Positions 7,145 through 15,378 of a DNA stretch of 38,343 bases are shown piece after piece. Each line of letters begins with the position of its first letter. The stretch's first letter is position 1. The notes under the pieces are model-generated. The model was not told the DNA's origin. It saw only the letters and a program-made list of their open reading frames with translations, and did no database searches. The stretch covers positions 1 through 38,343 of the forward strand of contig CAMOWK010000019.1 of assembly GCA_946628415.1 (NCBI GenBank), written 5' to 3'. The DNA comes from an uncultured Lachnospiraceae bacterium (lineage in GTDB: Bacteria > Bacillota > Clostridia > Lachnospirales > Lachnospiraceae). The translations under genes and the position numbers were made by a program.

Positions 7145-8088
7145 ACATACTCATTTCTGTAACTAATCCAGTGCTTACCAACTGCATCGTGAGAAAGATT
7201 TTCCCCAATCACTATGAAGACCTCCTGACCTTTCTCACTGGTTTTAATCTCTATATTATTCTTCGTTGCATTTACTTCTGTCCATGTACCGTCCATGTTC
7301 GGGATGAAGCCCTTGATACGAAATACATTTCCACAGGAAGTGTCATTATAGATTTCACGAATAGTCTTTTCAAGGCTGTCCGCGTCCGTCTCTACATGGA
7401 AGAAAAAGAGTGATTTAAAATCCGATTCCGAAAGATTAAACTTTTTCACAAAGTCATATGATCTGTACCCCGATGACTCTATCACCTTATAATCATCATC
7501 GGTCATATCATTCCATTTCAGAATAAATGTATCGCTGTCAATTGTCCTTTCACAGTTTACTTCTTTAAGGCATTCGTTCACATACGCGAAAAGCCGATCA
7601 TTTTCTATCGGATGAATATCTGTTTTACTTATCAGAAAGCGTCCTGCTCTTGCCGCCTCTGAAGCAAGAATAAAGCGCGATTCATTAGATAAATCAGTCT
7701 CCAGCCCCGCATCTATAACAGTGAGAACATTTCCTATCTCGTACCACCTTTCAAGGGGCTCATCATAAAGAAGATCAAAGAATTCATCTATATCAAATAC
7801 GCCGGACGGTTCTACTATGACGATATCATATTTGTCCATGCCCATCGCTATAAGCTTTGTCTTTAGTCTTCTTCTGTGACAGTCTGCATCTCCTGCTATA
7901 ACCATCTCTATACGGCAGATATCACCTATCTCTTTTTCAAGAAGCATCCTGTCTATATTAATGGATCCAAAGTCATTTTCGATTATACCGACCTTAAGTC
8001 CTTTTTTTACAAGATATCTTGCGTAGCCTATGATGAATGTAGTCTTTCCCGAACCAAGGAAGCCTGTAACCAGATCAACTCTTGTCAT
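7141..8088 (-). CDS. CobW/COG0523-family GTPase lacking the CxCC motif
   Basis: The 315-residue protein has Walker A GFLGSGKT (9-16), a G2-like ENDFGSINID, Walker B-like VEPSG (near 92-96) and SKTD as the guanine-specificity motif, all in the order of COG0523 metal-handling GTPases. The conserved metal-binding NGCxCC segment is replaced by AGDADC (65-70), so only one of three cysteines remains. The C-terminal half (about 200-315) is the usual alpha/beta domain. COG0523 proteins act as metallochaperones; the place in a cobalamin operon suggests cobalt handling. The loss of the cysteines argues for altered or no metal binding. The ATG follows AGGTGGAAAA. Confidence 0.82.
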   Translation of the reverse strand: MTRVDLVTGFLGSGKTTFIIGYARYLVKKGLKVGIIENDFGSINIDRMLLEKEIGDICRIEMVIAGDADCHRRRLKTKLIAMGMDKYDIVIVEPSGVFDIDEFFDLLYDEPLERWYEIGNVLTVIDAGLETDLSNESRFILASEAARAGRFLISKTDIHPIENDRLFAYVNECLKEVNCERTIDSDTFILKWNDMTDDDYKVIESSGYRSYDFVKKFNLSESDFKSLFFFHVETDADSLEKTIREIYNDTSCGNVFRIKGFIPNMDGTWTEVNATKNNIEIKTSEKGQEVFIVIGENLSHDAVGKHWISYRNEYV

Positions 8089-8096
8089 TTTTCCAC

Positions 8097-8753
8097 CTAT
8101 ATAATTACATTTCCACCAATTGGTTTATACTGCAGCAATTGATAATCTGCCTCATGGCAGGAAAGAAGAAGTTTATACCCCTCTCCGTTATGTACCATAT
8201 AATCATAAATATCCCTGCCTGTAAGGTATGACATTATGACCATGATATTGCCGCCATGAATAACCGCTGCAACCTTCGTATTTAAAGAACCGCTCTTTCT
8301 CCCGAAATACGCCGGATCATCCTTTGCCATATTTGAAACTATGGTAAGCATGTGGTAAAAGCCGCTCAGAGTTCTTCTTCTGAAATCCTCTCTTTTTTCT
8401 CCGTTTGGAAAATCGAGTCTGCCGTTTGAGTCAACCCATCTCTGATATACAGGATCTCCATCCAGCTCCTCAAAATTATGCATTTCAAAATCACCAAAAT
8501 CTATCTCTGTAAATTCTTTAAGTATAAGAGGTCTTTTATCCGGAAAAAGTCTTTCAGCCGTTTCCACGCACCTCTTCATCGGACCCGAAAAAGTAAGTAA
8601 ATCCTTCGGGAGCTTCAAACTCTTTAATGCTACTCTTCCGTCATGAGTCAGACTTTCGTCCGTCCTCCCGACATATCTTCCTTCCTGATTACCTCGTGTC
8701 ATTCCATGCCTTATAAGATATAATTCAATCAGAAATTCAAAGCAGTATTCCAT
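8097..8753 (-). CDS. cobC: Histidine phosphatase, probable alpha-ribazole-5'-phosphate phosphatase
   Basis: The N-terminus has the phosphohistidine motif LYLIRHGMTRGN (His16) and a GRTDESLTHDGR segment typical of CobC. The second active-site histidine is in AAVIHGGN. The 218-residue length fits the family. CobC removes the 5' phosphate from alpha-ribazole phosphate (or from adenosylcobalamin phosphate) in nucleotide-loop assembly. The RHG motif alone would only say phosphoglycerate-mutase superfamily; its operon of cbiB, cobD, cobU-like and cobS genes gives the specific role. The ATG lacks a close ribosome binding site (GAGG is about 15 bases upstream), so coupling to the preceding gene is likely. 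Confidence 0.82.
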   Translation of the reverse strand: MEYCFEFLIELYLIRHGMTRGNQEGRYVGRTDESLTHDGRVALKSLKLPKDLLTFSGPMKRCVETAERLFPDKRPLILKEFTEIDFGDFEMHNFEELDGDPVYQRWVDSNGRLDFPNGEKREDFRRRTLSGFYHMLTIVSNMAKDDPAYFGRKSGSLNTKVAAVIHGGNIMVIMSYLTGRDIYDYMVHNGEGYKLLLSCHEADYQLLQYKPIGGNVII

Positions 8754-8770
8754 AATCCGGTCACTTTACC

Positions 8771-9196
8771 TCACTTTATCCTTTGTTCCAGACCGCAGTT
8801 CACGAGATATACCTCTTCTGCAATCTCAGCAAGACGTATCATGCATCTTCCGTTTAATTCCCGCCATCTTTCTTCAAACCTGTCCATGGGGACAACTCCG
8901 GAACCTATCTCACAACCGGTAATAATAATCCGGTCTCTGATCTTTTCATCTGTAAGAAGTCCGATAAGTTCATCCAGAAGTTCATCATAATCACCCAGTT
9001 CACAACAGCTTTCCATCATGCTTCTTATAATAAGATGCATATCATCGATAAATATTCTTCCGCTTCCTGTATCCCCTCTCAGGAATCCACAAAGCGAAAA
9101 ATAATCCTTACCACTAAATCTCTTATTTATATCACTGTATTTTTTAAGTACAAGTTCAGTTTTTCCCTGAACCCTGCCACCTGTATAAATAATCAT
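8771..9196 (-). CDS. Short CobU-like P-loop protein
   Basis: This 141-residue protein starts with a nucleotide-binding loop GGRVQGKT (6-13). Its last third, GCEIGSGVVPMDRFEERWRE then NGRCMIRLAEIAEEVYLVNCGL, reproduces the C-terminal part of CobU (NEVGxGxVP...RxxGRxNQxxAxxADEVYxxxxGL). The central guanylyltransferase segment with the conserved His (HRxxR) is missing, so the protein is about 40 residues shorter than CobU. A full-length CobU paralogue lies two genes upstream. It may be a subunit, a kinase-only form or a degenerate duplicate; the sequence does not decide. The ATG follows GGAGAAATGT and a promoter-like sequence lies about 35 bases further up. Confidence 0.7.
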   Translation of the reverse strand: MIIYTGGRVQGKTELVLKKYSDINKRFSGKDYFSLCGFLRGDTGSGRIFIDDMHLIIRSMMESCCELGDYDELLDELIGLLTDEKIRDRIIITGCEIGSGVVPMDRFEERWRELNGRCMIRLAEIAEEVYLVNCGLEQRIK

Positions 9197-9229
9197 ACAT
9201 TTCTCCGATACAAAAAACTTAATTTAAAT

Positions 9230-9259
9230 TAAATATGCTCACTGCTTCAGCGCTGTCAA
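9230..9259 (-). promoter_or_regulatory. Candidate promoter for the cobU-like to cbiC operon
   Basis: The minus strand has a consensus -35 TTGACA (9254-9259), an 18-base spacer and a weaker -10 TATTTA (9230-9235). A 14-base perfect palindrome of A and T (TTAATTTAAATTAA) follows the -10, and CAGCGCTG, an 8-base palindrome, overlaps the -35. The 101-base gap is too short for a cobalamin riboswitch. Confidence 0.5.
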
Positions 9260-9297
9260 GTAGCAGCAGAAATAAAGACGCAGTTATATTAGTTCAG

Positions 9298-10071
9298 TTA
9301 TAATAATGCTGTCAGCGTTTCAGATACAGTTATCCCCACTGCCATAAAAAGCTCTGCAACACATACAAAAAATCCGGCAATGTCTCCCGTTATTCCACCA
9401 AATTCTTTATAGCTTATGTATCTGTAATAATAGATTGAAATGCATGCTCCAACCGCCATACCTGCCGCTGCCCCATGCGATATAAAAAATGATATTCCGA
9501 GCAGGAGAATCATCATTCCAAAGAGAAAAACAGAAACTGTTTTTTTATCAGCCGCCTCTCTTGTCATTTCAAGGCTTCCACATTTTTTCGCAGGTCTGAA
9601 ATAAAGAAGAGAAAGTCCCGACATAGCTCTTGACAGCGGGAATGTAAATCCCAGAACTATAATGCTTCCACTATCCCTTATAGTGGAAATCGCCGAGAGA
9701 TACAGCATGTAATAAAGAATTACCATGATGACCGAAAATGCCCCGATATGAGGATCCGAAAGTATCTTAAGCTTCTCATCCCTGTCTTTATAGGACTTAA
9801 GAGCATCCATCGTATCCATAAATCCATCCACATGAAAGCCGCCTGTTATGATGAGCGAAACAGCTGCCGCAACAAGCGTATATGCAAATACGTTTATTCC
9901 AAATCTGTCTGCAAAAAGCATCCACGATGAAGTGATGAGCCCTATCACAATCCCGACTGCAGGAAAAAAGCAGAGTGAATACTTTGTATCTTCTTTCTTC
10001 CAGTCAAAATACGGCATGGGTATTCTCGAATATGTTGAAAATGCAACGATGCATGATTTTAAAAACTTCAA
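9298..10071 (-). CDS. cobS: Adenosylcobinamide-GDP ribazoletransferase (cobalamin synthase)
   Basis: CobS joins alpha-ribazole to adenosylcobinamide-GDP at the cell membrane, the closing step of B12 synthesis. The 257-residue protein has several hydrophobic segments (about 33-50, 60-77, 113-130, 170-190, 230-250). The Asp-rich active-site pattern GGFHVDGFMDTMDAL (77-91) followed by KDRDEKLKILSDPHIGAF (95-112) is diagnostic. The start is a TTG codon, with GAGG 8 bases upstream overlapping the cobU stop region; there is no good ATG nearby. It lies 10 bases after cobU. Confidence 0.93.
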   Translation of the reverse strand: MKFLKSCIVAFSTYSRIPMPYFDWKKEDTKYSLCFFPAVGIVIGLITSSWMLFADRFGINVFAYTLVAAAVSLIITGGFHVDGFMDTMDALKSYKDRDEKLKILSDPHIGAFSVIMVILYYMLYLSAISTIRDSGSIIVLGFTFPLSRAMSGLSLLYFRPAKKCGSLEMTREAADKKTVSVFLFGMMILLLGISFFISHGAAAGMAVGACISIYYYRYISYKEFGGITGDIAGFFVCVAELFMAVGITVSETLTALL

Positions 10072-10081
10072 TCACATTACC

Positions 10082-10618
10082 TCACTTTATCACAAGCGGA
10101 ATTCCTAATACAGTTCTGATGACTGTATCGGATATCCCTGCGAGCATCTGATTAAGAAGCCCAAGCTGCTCAAGATAATACTTTGTACTGTCCGGGTAAT
10201 CTATCCCGTCACCGAAAATGTCATTTGTTACAATTATCACTTCTTTAAATACATCCGACAATGATTTAATATCTTTTATGATGTCATTTACATCACACTC
10301 CGTCATGCCGCCGTCCACATCAAAAATAATATTTGCGAGTAAATTGGACATATCTTCTATAAGGCACGCCTTTTCACCGGAATCATCATTATAAAGCAAA
10401 CTGTCCATGACTCTTTTTAAATTCTCCGGTTCTTCAATGGTTATAAAAGCTTTTCCGGCTCTGCCTAGTACATGCTTCCTGATTCTTTCTTCATTATACG
10501 ATTCATTTTTCATGGTAGCTATATAGTACTTCGCTGTACCAGCCCCTGTGTCAGACAGTCTTTTCTCGGCGTAAGCTGACTTACCGCTCGCACTTCCACC
10601 TATGACGGTAACTATCAT
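10082..10618 (-). CDS. cobU: Adenosylcobinamide kinase / adenosylcobinamide-phosphate guanylyltransferase
   Basis: CobU phosphorylates adenosylcobinamide and then transfers GMP from GTP. The 178-residue protein has Walker A GGSASGKS (7-14), then YYIATMKNESYNEERIRKH, whose His corresponds to the guanylylated residue, and TIEEPENL. The C-terminal motif is altered: NDIFGDGIDYPD replaces the usual NEVGxGIVP. The shorter paralogue two genes downstream keeps the canonical version. The start at MIVTVIGG is chosen for its AGGGGG site 5 bases upstream; an earlier in-frame Met would run into the preceding terminator. It begins directly after that terminator and is followed by cobS. Confidence 0.85.
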   Translation of the reverse strand: MIVTVIGGSASGKSAYAEKRLSDTGAGTAKYYIATMKNESYNEERIRKHVLGRAGKAFITIEEPENLKRVMDSLLYNDDSGEKACLIEDMSNLLANIIFDVDGGMTECDVNDIIKDIKSLSDVFKEVIIVTNDIFGDGIDYPDSTKYYLEQLGLLNQMLAGISDTVIRTVLGIPLVIK

Positions 10619-10650
10619 ATATCCCCCTAAAGCTCTGATCCTCGTCCTGC

Positions 10651-10695
10651 AAAAAAATAAAGCACCAACCAAAACACCCGGTCATGGTGCTTTAT
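10651..10695 (-). terminator. Rho-independent terminator after the zinc-ribbon gene
   Basis: On the minus strand a perfect 11-base stem (ATAAAGCACCA / TGGTGCTTTAT, arms at 10685-10695 and 10657-10667) is followed by a run of T (10651-10656). The stem begins at the gene's own stop codon. It separates the zinc-ribbon gene from cobU, so cobU-cobS need another promoter or readthrough. Confidence 0.9.
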
Positions 10696-11360
10696 AAATA
10701 TGGATATACTTTTCTTCTGTCAGTAGGAACTCTTTGAAATATATCCGAAAGTTTATTACATATCTCATCTGCCTTTTTACGATATGCACTTCTTGTTGAC
10801 TGAAGAATCTCAACGCCAATGACCGGAAGCTGCAGCTCAACAAAATCCACGCACGGATTATCAGTTTCTATGCATATATCAGTATTGTCATACTCATCGT
10901 AAAATCCCTTTCCGTTATAAACGTCATGAAAATGCTCCTGAATATAAAAAGCTGTAACCTCTTCAAAAAATATTACAGGTGAGTATAATTCTTTATATTT
11001 ACGAGGTTCAAACTCGCCGTAGTATTTAACCCTGAAACAGTCCTTCTCTTTATTATATTCGAATCTTCCGTCAAACATGATATCGGTGGGGACAAACTCC
11101 TCCGAAAGCCTGTCATTTTCTTCTTTATAACGGAAAACTCTCTTTATGTAATTCCTGTTGTAAGTTCTAAGAACATCAGAAAATGGAACGTACTCCTCTT
11201 CACTTTCAGTAAGTCTGAAAAGACCTCTCGTCTTCTTTTTCCTAAGGAGCGGATATATCTTCTTTAAACATTCGTCACAGACTGACCATCCGTCATTCCA
11301 AATATGTTCTTCAATAACATCACAGCCGCAGTTAACGCAACCTGTATTTCGGTCTGCCAT
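10692..11360 (-). CDS. Zinc-ribbon protein of unknown function
   Basis: The 222-residue product begins with a zinc-ribbon-like set of cysteines: C8, C11 and C13, then C28 and C31 (CVNCGC ... CDECLKK), resembling the short N-terminal ribbon of DUF4428-type proteins. The rest is soluble, rich in charged and aromatic residues, and has no recognised catalytic motif. The start at MADRNTG follows AAGGAGGAAGGAT, a very strong site; an in-frame Met 21 codons earlier is unlikely. The gene has its own promoter with an operator-like inverted repeat and ends in a perfect terminator, so it is a self-contained unit between cobT and cobU and probably not part of B12 synthesis. Confidence 0.7.
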   Translation of the reverse strand: MADRNTGCVNCGCDVIEEHIWNDGWSVCDECLKKIYPLLRKKKTRGLFRLTESEEEYVPFSDVLRTYNRNYIKRVFRYKEENDRLSEEFVPTDIMFDGRFEYNKEKDCFRVKYYGEFEPRKYKELYSPVIFFEEVTAFYIQEHFHDVYNGKGFYDEYDNTDICIETDNPCVDFVELQLPVIGVEILQSTRSAYRKKADEICNKLSDIFQRVPTDRRKVYPYL

Positions 11361-11442
11361 ATCCTTCCTCCTTAAATTATAAGACCGGCAAGTAATATAC
11401 TGTCGATCGCTATAGTCCGACAAATCCGATGACTTACGGTTT

Positions 11443-11479
11443 ACTGTTTTATTATAACAGTTTCAGAGAGCTCCCTCAA
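11443..11479 (-). promoter_or_regulatory. Promoter with operator-like inverted repeat, zinc-ribbon gene
   Basis: The minus strand carries TTGAGG (11474-11479), a 17-base spacer and a perfect TATAAT (11451-11456). An inverted repeat, ACTGTT-7-AACAGT (11443-11461), encloses the -10, a placement typical of repressor operators. A second imperfect palindrome, AGGGAGCTCTCT, lies just downstream of the -35. The leader is about 85 bases. Confidence 0.7.
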
Positions 11480-11511
11480 TACTTACAAATGACAGAACAG
11501 ATAATTCGGCA

Positions 11512-12633
11512 TCATCTCTTATAGTTTTCTATATCTGACTCCTTAAATGTTGTTCCGTTATAAAGACGATGTGCCATATCGAGCAGCGGAAACATCATGA
11601 TAGCTCCGCTTCCTTCACCAAGCTTTAAACCGGCATGAAGTACCGGCTTTAGATTTAGGTTCATTTCTTCATATACATATCGCATGGCAGGTTCAAGTCC
11701 CATATGTGATGGAATCATATACATTCCGGCGTCTTCTAAAATATCACATGCAATAAGCGCGGATGTAAGGCTTATGACTCCGTCTATTATGACCGGAACT
11801 CTGTAAATAGCAGCCCCAAGAAAGATACCTGTCATTCCTGCTATATCATAGCCTCCAAATGTACTGAGCGCCGAAAAGGCTCTGGCTTTTTTTATATTCT
11901 TAATATCGAGATCTATATCATTATCCCGGCATAATCTTTCGGCCATGCTTCCCAGATCGTAACGGAAAATGCCCCGACCTATCACATCACATTTATAGCT
12001 GTAGCCTTCGTCAGAAAGGCCCGCTCCCCTGCCTGTCACTTCTCTTACAGGAAGTTTAAGGAGAGATGCAATGATGGCACTGCTCGAAGTAGTGTTGCCG
12101 ATTCCCATTTCTCCGGTTGCAATTATGGAGTAGCCTGCAGCCGATAAATCTTTTACCATATCAATTCCGGTCTTGATCGCGAGGAGTGTTTCGTCCATGG
12201 TCATAGCCGGCTCCTTAAGGAAGTTACGGCTGCCGAGTCTTACTTTTCTGTTAATAACAGATGAGTACTTGGAATCTATCTCGCCCGCTATTCCGATATC
12301 GACAGGAAATATATCTGCTATATCACCGGCAAGTTTAGAAACCGAACTTCTTCCCAATGCGAGATTTACGGCAACGCTTTTTGTCACATTCTGTCCGCAC
12401 TGGCTAACTCCTTCTTCCACGATGCCATTGTCAGAGATCATGACAACAAGAGCCTTCTTATCAAGTGTAAAATCAACATTTCCTTTTATCATTGCAATGC
12501 TTGATATGATTTCTTCAAATTCACCAAGACCGTCCAGCGGTTTAGCCACGCTGTCCCACTTGGCTTTTGCACTGCTTTTAATATCGTAATCAAGGTTTTC
12601 GGCTGTTAAACTGAACAGTTCTTTTATAGTCAT
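11512..12633 (-). CDS. cobT: Nicotinate-nucleotide:DMB phosphoribosyltransferase
   Basis: CobT makes alpha-ribazole phosphate from nicotinate mononucleotide and a lower-ligand base such as 5,6-dimethylbenzimidazole. The 373-residue protein carries the family signatures: [12 protein letters not shown] near residue 31, [17 protein letters not shown] (68-84), [14 protein letters not shown] (174-187) and, near the C-terminus, [12 protein letters not shown] with the catalytic Glu. Length is normal (about 350). Its ATG overlaps the cobQ stop codon (ATGA) with GGAG just upstream, so it is translationally coupled to cobQ. There is no clear terminator after it; the next downstream gene has its own promoter. 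Confidence 0.94.
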   Translation of the reverse strand: MTIKELFSLTAENLDYDIKSSAKAKWDSVAKPLDGLGEFEEIISSIAMIKGNVDFTLDKKALVVMISDNGIVEEGVSQCGQNVTKSVAVNLALGRSSVSKLAGDIADIFPVDIGIAGEIDSKYSSVINRKVRLGSRNFLKEPAMTMDETLLAIKTGIDMVKDLSAAGYSIIATGEMGIGNTTSSSAIIASLLKLPVREVTGRGAGLSDEGYSYKCDVIGRGIFRYDLGSMAERLCRDNDIDLDIKNIKKARAFSALSTFGGYDIAGMTGIFLGAAIYRVPVIIDGVISLTSALIACDILEDAGMYMIPSHMGLEPAMRYVYEEMNLNLKPVLHAGLKLGEGSGAIMMFPLLDMAHRLYNGTTFKESDIENYKR

Positions 12634-14468
12634 TTTTCTCCTGCCTTTAAAACACTGTAAATATAATCCATATCCAAAAACTCTCTTATGACATCTGCGA
12701 GTTTATCATACTGTTTTTCCTTAAAAACACTCAAGCTTTCGGTTTCGTTTATTGTGATTCCACGGTTCTTCGCGAGTGAATTTAATACAGCATCCCTTAC
12801 CGCTTCCTCATCAAAAATGCCATGTATATAGGTTCCGTATACATTACCTTTATTTACTATGTTTGGAAGTATATTGGTATTATTTATACTGGCATTGATG
12901 GCAATGTTGGAATCATTGCAGAATCGGCTGTGACCCATGTGGATTTCGTACCCCTGATAATTCTTTCCGGAAATCCCCTTAAGTAAACCACCAACATTGT
13001 CAAGCTCACCAAAAACCTGTTTACGCGTTTTTTCCTTCTTAACAACAGTCTCAATCGGAAGCAGTCCCAGTCCCTTTTCCATTCCGCCTTCCTCAAGATA
13101 ATAAGGATCCTCTATGGTCTGTCCAAGCATCTGAAATCCTCCGCAGATTCCAAATATTACTGGTTGATATATACCACTTGACTTATCACCCAGTCCGGAA
13201 TCTTTCTGCGGTAATTCATATCCGGATTTATCCTGCGGCATTTCATATCCGAAATTCTCCTGCTGCGTTTCCGTGGCTGCGTCAATCTGTCTGCATATAT
13301 TCAGTATGGCACTTCCCAGCCCACTTCTTCTAAGCCACATTAGGTCGCCCATAGTATTCTTACTTCCCGGAAGTATTATCATATCGGGTTTCCCAAGCTG
13401 CCTCACGTCCGAAACGAAGCGAAGATTTACATTTTCATGCACACGAAACACATCAAAATCCGTAAAATTTGAAACCCGCGGATACCTGATTACAGCAATG
13501 TCAATTTTTTTACTGTCTGATTTGTCATGCCCTGCAATACCCACATCGAACTTATCATTATCTACTGCGTTCCTGATTGACGTGTTATACTCCGTAGTGC
13601 CGCCAATTGTTTTCGCATATTCCACTGTGCTACCGCCTGCCGCATTATTCTCCGTAATACTGCCAACTGTTCCCGCATATTCTGCCGTACTTCTGACTGA
13701 CGCGTCATTGCCTGCCGTACTGCTGTACGACGTGGGATTTTCATTAAGATATTCCGCAAGGCTGTCTTCATCTGCAAGGCGGACATCTGTGTAAGGAACA
13801 ACACCCACAACCGGAATCCCGCATTTATCTTCAATAATATCAATCCCCGAATCCAGCAAACTTGCATCACCTCGGAATTTGTTAATGATGAATCCCTTAA
13901 TCCTATTTCTTTCTTCCAACGGAAGAAGTGCGTATGTTCCGTACAGCTGTGCAAAAACACCGCCTCTGTCGATGTCCCCGACAAGAAGAACCGGGGCGTC
14001 AAGCATTTCTGCAAGCCCCATATTTACGATGTCATTTTCTTTAAGATTAATCTCAGCCGGACTTCCTGCGCCCTCTATAACTATAATATCGTATTTTTCC
14101 GAAAGCCGAGTGAAGGCTTTCTTTATCACAGGAACAAGTGACTTTTTGTACTCGAAATACTCTCTTGCCGGCATATTCCCGACAACTTCACCATTTACGA
14201 TAACCTGCGAGCCAACGTCGCTTGTAGGCTTAAGAAGAATCGGGTTCATATAAACATCAGGACGCACCCCTGCAGCTTCCGCCTGCATGACCTGCGCCCT
14301 GCCCATCTCAAGTCCATCTTCTGTTACAAATGAATTGAGAGCCATATTCTGTGATTTAAATGGGGCAACCTTATAGCCGTCCTGCTTAAATACTCTGCAC
14401 AGTCCGGCGACTATAAGACTCTTCCCCGCATTTGACATGGTTCCCTGAACCATGATTACCTTGGACAT
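12630..14468 (-). CDS. cobQ: Cobyric acid synthase with repeat insertion
   Basis: CobQ/CbiP uses ATP and glutamine to amidate four side chains of adenosylcobyrinic a,c-diamide. The N-terminal P-loop-like domain shows [12 protein letters not shown] (6-17) and [11 protein letters not shown] (74-84); the glutamine amidotransferase domain shows [11 protein letters not shown] (366-376), the nucleophile Cys442 in [10 protein letters not shown] and a late HGIF histidine. At 612 residues it is about 100 longer than most. The excess is a low-complexity insertion at about 250-319 made of 10-residue units, and a second at about 407-435 ([18 protein letters not shown]). Both lie at surface linkers outside the motifs, so activity should be kept. 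AGGAGGACATAAA precedes the ATG. It is likely transcribed from the metY promoter through murI and thyA. Confidence 0.93.
   Translation of the reverse strand: MSKVIMVQGTMSNAGKSLIVAGLCRVFKQDGYKVAPFKSQNMALNSFVTEDGLEMGRAQVMQAEAAGVRPDVYMNPILLKPTSDVGSQVIVNGEVVGNMPAREYFEYKKSLVPVIKKAFTRLSEKYDIIVIEGAGSPAEINLKENDIVNMGLAEMLDAPVLLVGDIDRGGVFAQLYGTYALLPLEERNRIKGFIINKFRGDASLLDSGIDIIEDKCGIPVVGVVPYTDVRLADEDSLAEYLNENPTSYSSTAGNDASVRSTAEYAGTVGSITENNAAGGSTVEYAKTIGGTTEYNTSIRNAVDNDKFDVGIAGHDKSDSKKIDIAVIRYPRVSNFTDFDVFRVHENVNLRFVSDVRQLGKPDMIILPGSKNTMGDLMWLRRSGLGSAILNICRQIDAATETQQENFGYEMPQDKSGYELPQKDSGLGDKSSGIYQPVIFGICGGFQMLGQTIEDPYYLEEGGMEKGLGLLPIETVVKKEKTRKQVFGELDNVGGLLKGISGKNYQGYEIHMGHSRFCNDSNIAINASINNTNILPNIVNKGNVYGTYIHGIFDEEAVRDAVLNSLAKNRGITINETESLSVFKEKQYDKLADVIREFLDMDYIYSVLKAGEK
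13512..13721 (-). repeat. 30-bp degenerate tandem repeat within cobQ
   Basis: Seven imperfect 10-codon units encode segments such as [30 protein letters not shown] and [10 protein letters not shown] in the linker between the two CobQ domains. Period and phase are constant while residues have diverged, suggesting an old slippage expansion. Confidence 0.65.
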
Positions 14469-14520
14469 TTTATGTCCTCCTGTATATAAAATTTATACTC
14501 TTTGATTCTTAGATTTAAAA

Positions 14521-15378
14521 CTATATTCCAAGCTCAAACTTAAGCTGAGGCTTCATCGGCTCATAATTTTCCATTACAAAATCATCCATGACAAAGCTCT
14601 TAAAGTCCTTGCCCATCTCACCGTTTAAAATGAGTTTTGGCAAATCGGAAGTTTTATCTTTTTCTTTACTTTCCGCTTCCTCATAACGACGAAGCATTTC
14701 ATGCGCATTTTCAGTATGTCTGTCATAAATCTGCTCATTTGCGACAAAGTGTGTAAATACGCCTGCCTCGTATCCTGTACTTCTGGCAATCATCATAAGA
14801 AGTGCCGCATACTGGATTTCATTAATCCCACCGGCACCTGATGCCGTGAGCATATCACCGCTTCTCTGAATCATACACATATCGAGATACCTGCCTCTTA
14901 CATTCCATATGGTAAGAAATGCACAAGGCGCAAGTCCGGCTGTTTCACGAAGATCCTGCTCCTGCCAGAGAGACATTATCTTCCGCCTTCCATAAGGATC
15001 CTTCTTAATATCCGCGATGAGATTTTCGACAAGATCATATCTTGCAACCGTTGCCCCATACCTCTGACCTATGGTTCCGTCACCTATATCCCATGGATTC
15101 CACCACGTAACCCCAAGCTCTTCCATCTCACTTATAACATTCGTCGGATGCTGATATATAGTAAATATCTCTCTGATCCCCGTCTTCCATGCCTGATACC
15201 TGAGTGTGGAAATCGGAAACTCTCCCTTAGACAGATCATACTTCCTTGTTACATGATTTACACTTATGGTATGAGCCGGAGTCCCATCCTCATATTTAGG
15301 TCTGGGGTTCTCATCCATATATCCATTTTCAAGTATATTTCTAATATCATCCGCAAGATATTTATCTGCTTTGGTCAT
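14521..15378 (-). CDS. thyA: Thymidylate synthase, divergent ThyA type
   Basis: The enzyme converts dUMP to dTMP with methylenetetrahydrofolate. The 285-residue protein has WNPWDIGDGTIGQRYG (93-108), the dUMP-phosphate-binding GRRKIMSLW (130-138), the nucleophile Cys152 in LAPCAFLTIW and the QRSGDM segment (171-176). The residue after the nucleophile is Ala instead of the usual His, and the segment normally PFNIASY reads GINEIQYA, so this is the divergent ThyA-like branch found in some Firmicutes. Its ATG overlaps the murI stop (ATGA) with GAGGAGGTG upstream. Downstream is cobQ. Confidence 0.85.
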   Translation of the reverse strand: MTKADKYLADDIRNILENGYMDENPRPKYEDGTPAHTISVNHVTRKYDLSKGEFPISTLRYQAWKTGIREIFTIYQHPTNVISEMEELGVTWWNPWDIGDGTIGQRYGATVARYDLVENLIADIKKDPYGRRKIMSLWQEQDLRETAGLAPCAFLTIWNVRGRYLDMCMIQRSGDMLTASGAGGINEIQYAALLMMIARSTGYEAGVFTHFVANEQIYDRHTENAHEMLRRYEEAESKEKDKTSDLPKLILNGEMGKDFKSFVMDDFVMENYEPMKPQLKFELGI

